NCBI GenBank assembly: GCA_947175715.1 | Contig: CAMWOD010000051.1 | Location: 1 to 7,142, forward strand | Length of the DNA: 7,142 nt | Origin: an uncultured Porphyromonadaceae bacterium | GTDB lineage: Bacteria; Bacteroidota; Bacteroidia; Bacteroidales; Muribaculaceae | Direction of reading: 5' to 3' | Part shown: positions 1-6,676 of the stretch, one piece after another | Position numbering within the stretch: position 1 is the stretch's first letter | Layout of the letters: each line of letters opens with the position of its first letter | Translations under genes and position numbers: made by a program | The notes under the pieces: generated by a model | What the model was told of the DNA's origin: nothing | Database searches by the model: none | The model's input: only the letters and a program-made list of their open reading frames with translations

Positions 1-651
1 GTACTCTACCTGCTTCACGGCATGGGTGGCGATGAAAACGCCTGGACCGAGCTTGGACGCGCCGCCCAAATACTCGACAACCTAATCGCTCAAGGCAAAG
101 TTGAACCCATGATTGTGGTGATGACCAACGGCAACGCCGCCCTCCAGGCAGCCCCCGGAGAGTCGAGCCTCGGATTCGTAACCCCTACCACCAACCTGCC
201 TCACACAATGGATGGCACCTTTGAGGAGCATTTCCCCGAGGTGGTCAACTTTATCGACACCAACTTCCGCACCATCGACAGCAAGGGGGGGCGCGCTATA
301 GCCGGATTGTCGATGGGTGGATTCCACTCGATGCACATTTCCAAGCAATACCCCGACATGTTTGACTACGTGGGACTATTCTCGGCAGCAATAATGCCCG
401 GAAAAGACACAACATCACCTATATACCAAGACATAGAGGGCAAACTCAAAACCCAGTTCGATAAGAAGCCCGCACTCTACTGGATAGCAATAGGCGATAA
501 GGACTTCCTTTACGAAGCCAACAAGGAATACCGCAAACTACTCGACGAGAAGGGTTATCCCTACACCTACTACGAGAGCCCTGACGGTCACATCTGGAAA
601 AACTGGCGCATCTATCTGAGCAAATTCACCCCAATGCTCTTCAAGAAATAA
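1..651 (+). CDS. CE1/esterase D-type alpha/beta-hydrolase esterase, 5' end cut off by the window
   Basis: Likely a serine esterase that removes acyl groups (feruloyl or acetyl) from polysaccharide side chains. The frame is open from base 1, so the start and any signal peptide lie to the left; 216 residues are visible. The first codons read VLYLLHGMGGDENAW, the beta-strand and HGxGG oxyanion-hole segment of the esterase D family (PF00756). The nucleophile elbow is GLSMGG, with the catalytic Ser codon at 310-312. The probable acid is the second Asp of GDKDF (codon 502-504), and the base is the His of DGHIWKNW (589-591). All triad elements are in the expected order, so the enzyme looks intact. 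The GH3 glycosidase gene starts 3 bp after its TAA stop, which argues for one operon and a shared glycan substrate. The substrate cannot be fixed from sequence alone: feruloyl esterase, acetylxylan esterase and a generic carboxylesterase all remain possible. A run of seven G at 285-291 lies in the coding part, without breaking the frame. Confidence 0.9.
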   Translation, partial: VLYLLHGMGGDENAWTELGRAAQILDNLIAQGKVEPMIVVMTNGNAALQAAPGESSLGFVTPTTNLPHTMDGTFEEHFPEVVNFIDTNFRTIDSKGGRAIAGLSMGGFHSMHISKQYPDMFDYVGLFSAAIMPGKDTTSPIYQDIEGKLKTQFDKKPALYWIAIGDKDFLYEANKEYRKLLDEKGYPYTYYESPDGHIWKNWRIYLSKFTPMLFKK

Positions 652-654
652 GCC

Positions 655-2991
655 ATGCAAAAGACACTAACAATAGTCCTGGCCTTAATTATAGCCATGA
701 GTATCCAAGCTAAGAAAATGCCTCGATTGGGCCATGACCCTATCGACAAGGTAATTGCCGCCATGACTCTTGAGGAGAAAGCCCTCCTCTCGGTAGGCAC
801 AGGCATGTCGGGAGCCGACGGCGAAAGCGCTGTTGTTGGCGCAACCCAACTGCTGGTGCCGGGAGCCGCTGGCACCACCCATCCCATTGAGCGTCTGGGC
901 ATACCGGCAATCGTGCTCGCCGACGGACCTGCCGGTTTACGCATTAATCCCACACGCGAGGGGGACACCGCCACCTACTATTGCACCCACTTCCCCATCG
1001 GCACCTTACTGGCGTGCACATGGGACACCGTGCTCGTCGAAAACGTGGGTCGCGCCATCGGCGATGAAACCCTGCGATATGGCGTAGATGTGCTGCTCGC
1101 ACCAGCGCTCAACATTCATCGCAATCCCCTGTGTGGCCGCAATTTCGAGTATTACTCCGAAGACCCCATCGTAGCCGGTCACATTGCCGCTGCCTATGTG
1201 CGCGGTGTGCAAAGCAACGGTGTGGGAACATCTATAAAGCATTTCGCAGCCAACAATCAGGAAACCAATCGCACCGGCAATGATTCACGTCTTACACCAC
1301 GGGTATTGCGCGAGATATACCTCAAGGGGTTTGAAATCGCCCTGCGCGAATCCAACCCATGGACCGTCATGTCATCGTACAACTACATCAACGGCACATA
1401 CGCATCCGAAAGTCACGAACTGCTCGAGACTCTCCTTCGCGACGAGTGGGGTTACGATGGATTGGTGATGACCGACTGGTATGGAGGTAAAGACTGCGCA
1501 AAGCAAGTATATGCCGGCAACGACCTGATGATGCCCGGCAAGCAACAGCAGTACGACGCCATAATCGCTGCCGTTAAAGCCGGCAAACTCGACGAAAGCG
1601 TCCTTGACCGAAACGTGCGCCGCATCCTACAGCTCATTGTGCGGTCGCCACGCTTCAGCGGTTACGCAGCCACCAACGATCCCGACCTTAAAGCCCACGC
1701 CGCAATCACCCGCCAGAGTGCCACCGACGGCATGGTGCTTTTAAAAAACGATGACTCTACACTCCCTCTTAGTCCCGATGCGCAAACTATAGCTCTTTAC
1801 GGATGCACATCCTATGACTGGATACCCGGTGGCACCGGCTCGGGAAATGTAAACCGCGCCTACACTGTGTCGCTGCTCGAAGGCCTTGAAAACGCAGGCT
1901 ACACACTCGCCGACCCTGGGCTTGCTCAACGCTACCAGGAGCACATAGCCGCTGAAAATAAGCGTCATAAACCCGAAGGGGAGTTTGCCGCTTTCTACCC
2001 CACGCCGCGCCCCGAGGAAATGAACATCGGCATGGACGAGCTTGAGCGTCACGCCGAGCAGGCCGATGTGGCGATAGTGACCATAGGCCGCAATTCTGGC
2101 GAATTTTTCGACCGCAACACAGCCGACTTCTTCCTCTCCGACGCCAATCGCAAGCTACTGGCCGACGTGAGCCGCGTATTTCACGCCAAGGGTAAAAAAG
2201 TAGTGGTGATACTCAACATCGGCGGCGTAATCGAAACCGCCTCATGGCAAGATGATGTCGATGCAATCCTCTGCGCCTGGCAAGGGGGACAGGAGGGTGG
2301 CAACAGCGTCGTTGACGTGATCAGTGGCAAAGCTTACCCCTCAGGCAAGCTCACAATGACGTTCCCCCTGACATTCACCGACCACGCCTCAACTGCCAAC
2401 TTCCCCCTCAACCTCACATCTGAGTTTAAAATCGACAGGGAGGAAACACGCGATGAGAGCCTCCGCAACTTCGACTACACCCCCTATGAGGAGGATGTGT
2501 ATGTAGGCTACAGATACTTCGACTCATTTAACCGTGATGTCAACTACCCATTCGGTTACGGGCTGGGATATACCACCTTCGAGTATGCCGATCCTCAGGT
2601 TACGCTCGAAGATGACGGCCAATACAGCGTAAGTGTCGATGTCAGAAATACATGTGACAAAGCTGGACGCGAAGTGGTGCAGCTATATGCCATAGCACCC
2701 CGTACCAAAGCCGACAACAAGCCGGCGAAAGAGCTTAAGGCCTTTGCAAAAACCAATGAACTCCAACCCGGCGAAACTACCCGCGTGACCATGAAATTCG
2801 CCACCTCCGACCTTGCATCACTCGATGAGCCAACCTCAGCATGGGTGGTGGCGCCCGGAACCTACAAGCTCCTCATTGCCGCATCAAGCCGCGATATACG
2901 CCATACCCTTCCCATCGAGGTTGCCCCGATGACTATCCCTGTCAATCCGCTATTCCAACTCACATCCCCACTCAACACGATGAAGCGTTGA
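655..2991 (+). CDS. Secreted glycoside hydrolase family 3 beta-glycosidase (beta-glucosidase-like)
   Basis: A retaining exo-acting beta-glycosidase of family GH3, 778 aa, a normal length for the family without a PA14 insertion. Residues 1-19 form a Sec signal peptide (MQKTLTIVLALI, then AMSIQA before KK). There is no lipobox Cys, so a periplasmic location is likely. The N-terminal barrel (about 28-340) has the substrate-binding Asp90 in ADGPAGLR, GRNFEYYSEDP at 161-171, Lys195-His196 in IKHFAANN, and the nucleophile Asp274 in VMTDWYGG. The alpha/beta sandwich (about 358-575) has LLKND at 362-366 and the probable acid/base Glu483 in GRNSGEFFDR. The linker YPFGYGLGYTTF (631-642) leads into a C-terminal fibronectin III-like domain (about 668-745). 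ATG at 655 is chosen because the signal peptide begins there. No Shine-Dalgarno sequence is visible, and the start follows the esterase stop by 3 bp, suggesting translational coupling. Family is certain; glucosidase versus xylosidase specificity is not. Confidence 0.95.
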   Translation: MQKTLTIVLALIIAMSIQAKKMPRLGHDPIDKVIAAMTLEEKALLSVGTGMSGADGESAVVGATQLLVPGAAGTTHPIERLGIPAIVLADGPAGLRINPTREGDTATYYCTHFPIGTLLACTWDTVLVENVGRAIGDETLRYGVDVLLAPALNIHRNPLCGRNFEYYSEDPIVAGHIAAAYVRGVQSNGVGTSIKHFAANNQETNRTGNDSRLTPRVLREIYLKGFEIALRESNPWTVMSSYNYINGTYASESHELLETLLRDEWGYDGLVMTDWYGGKDCAKQVYAGNDLMMPGKQQQYDAIIAAVKAGKLDESVLDRNVRRILQLIVRSPRFSGYAATNDPDLKAHAAITRQSATDGMVLLKNDDSTLPLSPDAQTIALYGCTSYDWIPGGTGSGNVNRAYTVSLLEGLENAGYTLADPGLAQRYQEHIAAENKRHKPEGEFAAFYPTPRPEEMNIGMDELERHAEQADVAIVTIGRNSGEFFDRNTADFFLSDANRKLLADVSRVFHAKGKKVVVILNIGGVIETASWQDDVDAILCAWQGGQEGGNSVVDVISGKAYPSGKLTMTFPLTFTDHASTANFPLNLTSEFKIDREETRDESLRNFDYTPYEEDVYVGYRYFDSFNRDVNYPFGYGLGYTTFEYADPQVTLEDDGQYSVSVDVRNTCDKAGREVVQLYAIAPRTKADNKPAKELKAFAKTNELQPGETTRVTMKFATSDLASLDEPTSAWVVAPGTYKLLIAASSRDIRHTLPIEVAPMTIPVNPLFQLTSPLNTMKR

Positions 2992-2994
2992 GCC

Positions 2995-5900
2995 TTACGA
3001 TAGAGGCACCGGCACTATCTCAGAGGTAAGTGGATACCACAGGTATCCACTTACTTTTGCTTCGGGGAAGATCGAAGCTAAGTGGTCAACATACCGGCGC
3101 ACCTGCTTGAAGTAGCGGTTGTGATGCTCGCCAAACTTGTAGTCAACCACCTCGATATGGGTGTCGTCGATCCACACGATGCGGTCGGGACGTTCGCGCT
3201 CGTCGTCGTCGAGGTCGATAGTACGCTCATTGAGCACGCGGTGCCAGCCGTCAAACCATCGCTCCACCCTGCTGTCGTCAAGCGCCCGGGTGAGCAGTTC
3301 AAGAAACTCACTCTCTTGCTGAGCTGATAGACCCACACGGTGAGCACGGCGGCGCAAAGCCACCGGCAGGTCGCTGCGACGGCGCACCTGACTGAGAACA
3401 TCGTGCAGGAATGTACCCCGCTCGCGTGCGCGATCCACCTCCACCAGGTCGTCAACACGTGTCAGACTCCACACATTGTGGCGTATTGTGGTATCGTAAG
3501 GGGGCATCGGCAATGTATCATTGACATCTTCCTCCCTACGCTCCCTATCTATTACTTCCTTCTCCTCACGACTCAGCGGCTCACCTACGGTGGCTATGGT
3601 GCCATCAAAATTTACATCGACTGTCAGGTCAGGGTCATCGGCCTGACACTGTTGCAGTGCGTCAACCATACACTTGCCAATAGTGGCTCCACCCCTACTG
3701 GGAGCGAAGGTAGTGATAATCAACTCATCGATGGCACGGGTGGCGGCTACATAAAATACATTGAGATTGTCGACACGCTGCTGCTGCACCAGGTTGTGGA
3801 ACTGCTCGGCAAACGATGTACGCTCGAGCGCCGCCATATTTTCCAACGGTATGAGCGGAGGCATCAACTCCGGGTCTATACCCGGCATCGGCTCCATCCT
3901 ATACCAGTCGTACGAAACCCTGAATGCGCTCGACAACTTGACCATAGGCCACGTAGCAAATGGTATATGCACACACTTATACTGCAACCCCTTGCTGGCA
4001 TGAGCGGTGATTACGGTGAGCGCATCGAGGTCGTCGGGGGTGGCAAGGAGTTCATTGTGTCCACGTGCGTCCCACCACTGCAGGAAGGAGTGAACATCGG
4101 CTTGTCCGCGTGAGCAATAATCCACCACGAGGTCTTGGAACGCTGAAAGGAATATGCTGTAGGCGTCGCGCTGCTCGGAGCTGATGAAGGTGCCGATAAT
4201 ATGCTCTACTATCGAGTGGAGATTGACCAGCCGCATTGTCACCGCACCGCGTGTGATACGGTCGATATGCCCCGACTCATCCTCAAGCGCACGCTGTAAC
4301 GACTCAGTGGCATCAAGACCTTCGCGGTTGAAATAATACTCAAATCGGGTGGTAAGCTGGGCCAGCTTCATAGCCGATGATGTACGGTCGGAAGTCGAAG
4401 CCTCGGGGGTATCGATAAGTCGCAATATACTGATTATGAGTTTGACCAGCGGCGAGGTAGAGATCTTCAACGCTCCACGCGATGTGATGTCAAAGCGCTT
4501 GGCAAAGTATGGCTCCTCACCCTCCATAAGCCGCAGCAAGTGGTCGATGACCTGCTGCCCCTCGCTATGCTCGCGCACTATCACGGCGATATCCTTGGGG
4601 CGATAACCGGTCTGGAGCTGTCGGCGCACCTCCTGCGCAAGGCTGCTGAGTGTCTTTTCGGTAAACTCATCCTTTTTGGCGCAATCCATCACCTCAACCT
4701 TCACATATCCTCGTACCGGTGACTTCGACTTGCCCACACTCTGCACGGTGTTGGCGTAGGTAGTGTGAGCATCGAGCTGGCGAGCGAGCACTGGGAACAG
4801 TGTGTTGTTGAATTTCACCACATTGGGTGTGCTGCGATAGTTGGTGTTTTCAGCTACACAATTACCCTTTTCTACCGTCACACTATGCGACAGGCCTCCA
4901 TCTACATCGCTCTTGACTATTGAGGCAAGCAGCTCGGGGTCGGAGTTGCGGAAGCGGTATATACACTGCTTCTCATCGCCGATTATGAGATTGTCGTCGC
5001 CATTGCCCAGGCTCTCCAACAGTAGCGGGCGCAGGTTGCGCCACTGCATCTTTGACGTGTCCTGAAACTCATCGATAAGGAAATGCTCAAGAAAAACACC
5101 CAGTCGCTCGTAGATGAACGGGGTGAGTTCATCCTGCATGATGCGGGTAAGCAACTCATTGGTGTCGGAGATCAGTATGGTGTTGTTGTCACGGCGATAG
5201 TTGGATATAAAATCGCCGATATATCCCAACAGTCCGAATAAAAACAGACTGCGGCGTATCACATCCACATTGTCTATCTGTCGGCCGAGGTCGGGAGCCT
5301 CGGCGAGCATCGCCACTATAGCATCATCGACTGCCTGCGGCACTTGGTTACCCTTGAAATAGGCTGCATAGTACCTTTTACCCTTTACATCGGGGCCAAT
5401 ATTTGTGAGGGAAGCCCTGGTGGCGTCGGCAGGGTCGTATTTCTCTCCGGCAGCCCATCGGCTCATGCGGTCGCGGATGGTGCCGTTGATGGTTTTTTCG
5501 CCCAATCCGTAGTCGTTAGCGGCTTGTACTGCCCTCTGGGCATTATCGGTGAATCGCTTGCGCAACGTGCGTTTACGCTCGGCAAGTGCCTGGTCGAAGC
5601 GCACTATGCGCGAGGGGTCGCTGCTGAAATATTTGTTGATTTTCTCCGCATTGCTGTGGTAATCTTCATTCATCAGCTTGGTGAGCCCCATCACCACAGT
5701 GCTGTGTACACCCGAGCCTCGATTGAGCACGTTGAACTTTCCACCCTCCTCGATTTTGCTGTTCATGTAGCTGATAATCCATCTCATCAGCTGCTTATCT
5801 TGTGCTGTGGGGTCGTTGAGCGACTGAAACATCTCGGCCACAGCCACACCTACGGCCTGGCTGTCGTTCATCTCCACTTCGTAATTGCCCGGCAAATCTA

Positions 5901-6318
5901 TTTCGCGGGCAAATGAGCGAATCACACCCTGAAAGAAGGAGTCGATGGTCGATACATTGAAAAATCGGAAATCAAAGAGCAAGTCCTGTAGCGCCTGCTG
6001 GGCCACCTCGGCAAGTCGCTGGGGATCAAATCCGTACTCCTTCACAAAATCCTTGCGATAATTGCTCTCCTTACTCATATCGGCGAGCTTGGCAAGCTCC
6101 TCGATAATACGGCTTTTCATCTCGTCGGTGGCCTGATTGGAGAATGTTATTGCCAGGATAGTGCGATGCGCTCTCTCACCGGGCTGCCGCAGGTTGTAGC
6201 GGCGCGGCGCATCGGCGTCGTCGGTCTTTACCTTATAAGCAACGAGCTGGAGTATGTATTCCTTAGCCAGGGTATATGTCTTGCCTGAGCCGGCCGAGGC
6301 CTTGTAGATAGTGAGCAA
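2995..6318 (-). CDS. AddA/RecB-like UvrD-family helicase with C-terminal RecB-type nuclease domain
   Basis: A 1107-aa superfamily 1A helicase-nuclease, expected to unwind and resect DNA double-strand ends for RecA-dependent repair. Helicase motifs occur in order: Walker A ASAGSGKT (7-14), motif Ia AITFSNQATDEMKSR (56-70), Walker B LIDEFQDTS (414-422), motif III GDEKQCIYRFRNSD (447-460), motif IV NYRSTPNVV (493-501), motif V TAHASKGLQY (771-780) and motif VI FYVAATRAIDELI (855-867, arginine finger Arg861). The C-terminal nuclease has His972 in RGTFLH, Asp1045 in PDRIVW, Asp1059 and Lys1061 in VVDYKFG, and the QxxxY signature (Gln1072, Tyr1076), so both activities look intact. Length and domain order match Bacteroidota AddA-like proteins. 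The usual AddB-type partner is not in this window. TTG at 6316-6318 is the start (see that entry). The gene is third in a leftward operon, 20 bp after the SUI1 gene, and its stop lies 3 bp from the GH3 stop. RecB of a RecBCD complex is less likely in this group. Confidence 0.93.
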   Translation of the reverse strand: MLTIYKASAGSGKTYTLAKEYILQLVAYKVKTDDADAPRRYNLRQPGERAHRTILAITFSNQATDEMKSRIIEELAKLADMSKESNYRKDFVKEYGFDPQRLAEVAQQALQDLLFDFRFFNVSTIDSFFQGVIRSFAREIDLPGNYEVEMNDSQAVGVAVAEMFQSLNDPTAQDKQLMRWIISYMNSKIEEGGKFNVLNRGSGVHSTVVMGLTKLMNEDYHSNAEKINKYFSSDPSRIVRFDQALAERKRTLRKRFTDNAQRAVQAANDYGLGEKTINGTIRDRMSRWAAGEKYDPADATRASLTNIGPDVKGKRYYAAYFKGNQVPQAVDDAIVAMLAEAPDLGRQIDNVDVIRRSLFLFGLLGYIGDFISNYRRDNNTILISDTNELLTRIMQDELTPFIYERLGVFLEHFLIDEFQDTSKMQWRNLRPLLLESLGNGDDNLIIGDEKQCIYRFRNSDPELLASIVKSDVDGGLSHSVTVEKGNCVAENTNYRSTPNVVKFNNTLFPVLARQLDAHTTYANTVQSVGKSKSPVRGYVKVEVMDCAKKDEFTEKTLSSLAQEVRRQLQTGYRPKDIAVIVREHSEGQQVIDHLLRLMEGEEPYFAKRFDITSRGALKISTSPLVKLIISILRLIDTPEASTSDRTSSAMKLAQLTTRFEYYFNREGLDATESLQRALEDESGHIDRITRGAVTMRLVNLHSIVEHIIGTFISSEQRDAYSIFLSAFQDLVVDYCSRGQADVHSFLQWWDARGHNELLATPDDLDALTVITAHASKGLQYKCVHIPFATWPMVKLSSAFRVSYDWYRMEPMPGIDPELMPPLIPLENMAALERTSFAEQFHNLVQQQRVDNLNVFYVAATRAIDELIITTFAPSRGGATIGKCMVDALQQCQADDPDLTVDVNFDGTIATVGEPLSREEKEVIDRERREEDVNDTLPMPPYDTTIRHNVWSLTRVDDLVEVDRARERGTFLHDVLSQVRRRSDLPVALRRRAHRVGLSAQQESEFLELLTRALDDSRVERWFDGWHRVLNERTIDLDDDERERPDRIVWIDDTHIEVVDYKFGEHHNRYFKQVRRYVDHLASIFPEAKVSGYLWYPLTSEIVPVPLS
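3021..3058 (+). terminator. Rho-independent terminator of the esterase-GH3 operon, inside the opposite gene
   Basis: A perfect 13-bp inverted repeat, gtaagtggatacc (3026-3038) and ggtatccacttac (3042-3054), encloses the 3-nt loop aca. It is followed at once by tttt (3055-3058) and then gctt. In RNA, the five bases before the left arm (3021-3025) can pair with the T tract and the next G through A-U, G-U and C-G pairs, giving up to 18 pairs. It starts about 30 bp after the GH3 stop at 2991. On the minus strand the stem is followed by no T run, so only plus-strand termination is expected. The whole element lies within the last codons of the convergent helicase-nuclease gene, so it is also coding sequence there. 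Confidence 0.65.
6316..6318 (-). other. TTG start codon of the helicase-nuclease gene
   Basis: The reading frame is closed upstream by an in-frame TAA at 6358-6360. Between that stop and the TTG there is no in-frame ATG or GTG. The next Met downstream is residue 67, far beyond the Walker A motif at residues 7-14. Starting at TTG gives MLTIYKASAGSGKT, which fits the family pattern of a first beta-strand running straight into Walker A. No Shine-Dalgarno sequence precedes it, so initiation may depend on ribosomes finishing the SUI1 gene, whose stop at 6339-6341 is 20 bp upstream. Confidence 0.8.
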
Positions 6319-6338
6319 CGCTAAGTGGTTTTGGTGAG

Positions 6339-6671
6339 TTATTTCTTCACTTTGACTTTAAATCCCTGGGAAGTGAGCAACGAGGCAACAGCATCGATAC
6401 GGTTGCCCTGTATCAGTATTTCACCGCCGCGGGCCGAACCGCCGGTGCCAAGTTTGGTTTTCAACTGCGATGCCAAAGCGGCTATGCGGTCGTCGTCGAT
6501 GGTAAATCCGCTGACTATCGTAGCCTCCTTGCCGCGTCGGCCCTTGCGGTCGAGCTCCACGAGCAACGCCCCCTCATTGGCGGGTTCGGCTTTAGGAGCC
6601 GGCTCCACAGCCGGTGTGTCACCTTCAGCATCGGGGAGATTGAGATTTTGCAATGCCTCTTTCCAGTCCAT
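6339..6671 (-). CDS. SUI1/eIF1-like translation factor family protein (YciH type)
   Basis: A 110-aa protein with the SUI1 domain (PF01253), homologous to eukaryotic eIF1 and bacterial YciH. eIF1 checks start-codon choice on the small ribosomal subunit; bacterial relatives are thought to act at initiation, possibly under stress, but their role is poorly established. Residues 1-34 are a short helix (MDWKEALQNL) and a Pro/Ala/Glu-rich linker. The domain covers about 38-110, with DRKGRRGKEATIVSGF (41-56), the signature KLGTGGSARGGEILIQGN (73-90) and a basic end, GFKVKVKK. ATG at 6669-6671 is chosen because MDWK is a sensible N-terminus and it falls 5 bp after the upstream stop. A GTG at 6702-6704 would add 11 unlike residues and overlap the upstream gene. 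It is the middle gene of the leftward operon. Confidence 0.9.
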   Translation of the reverse strand: MDWKEALQNLNLPDAEGDTPAVEPAPKAEPANEGALLVELDRKGRRGKEATIVSGFTIDDDRIAALASQLKTKLGTGGSARGGEILIQGNRIDAVASLLTSQGFKVKVKK

Positions 6672-6676
6672 ATGTG

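Noticed and set aside
3077..3086. The 10-mer gctaagtggt occurs here and again at 6320-6329, near both ends of the helicase-nuclease gene
   Set aside because: It is short, lies within coding sequence at one end, and has no extended flanking match. Two copies are expected by chance often enough that I do not call it a repeat or a recombination site.
3340..4113. A 257-codon open frame on the plus strand inside the helicase-nuclease gene
   Set aside because: Its translation is rich in Cys, His and Arg with no recognisable motif. It lies fully opposite a gene whose motifs are intact, and such frames are common opposite biased coding sequence.
5344..5916. A 190-codon open frame on the plus strand opposite the N-terminal half of the helicase-nuclease
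   Set aside because: It has some hydrophobic stretches but no coherent signal peptide or domain, and the opposite strand is confidently coding.
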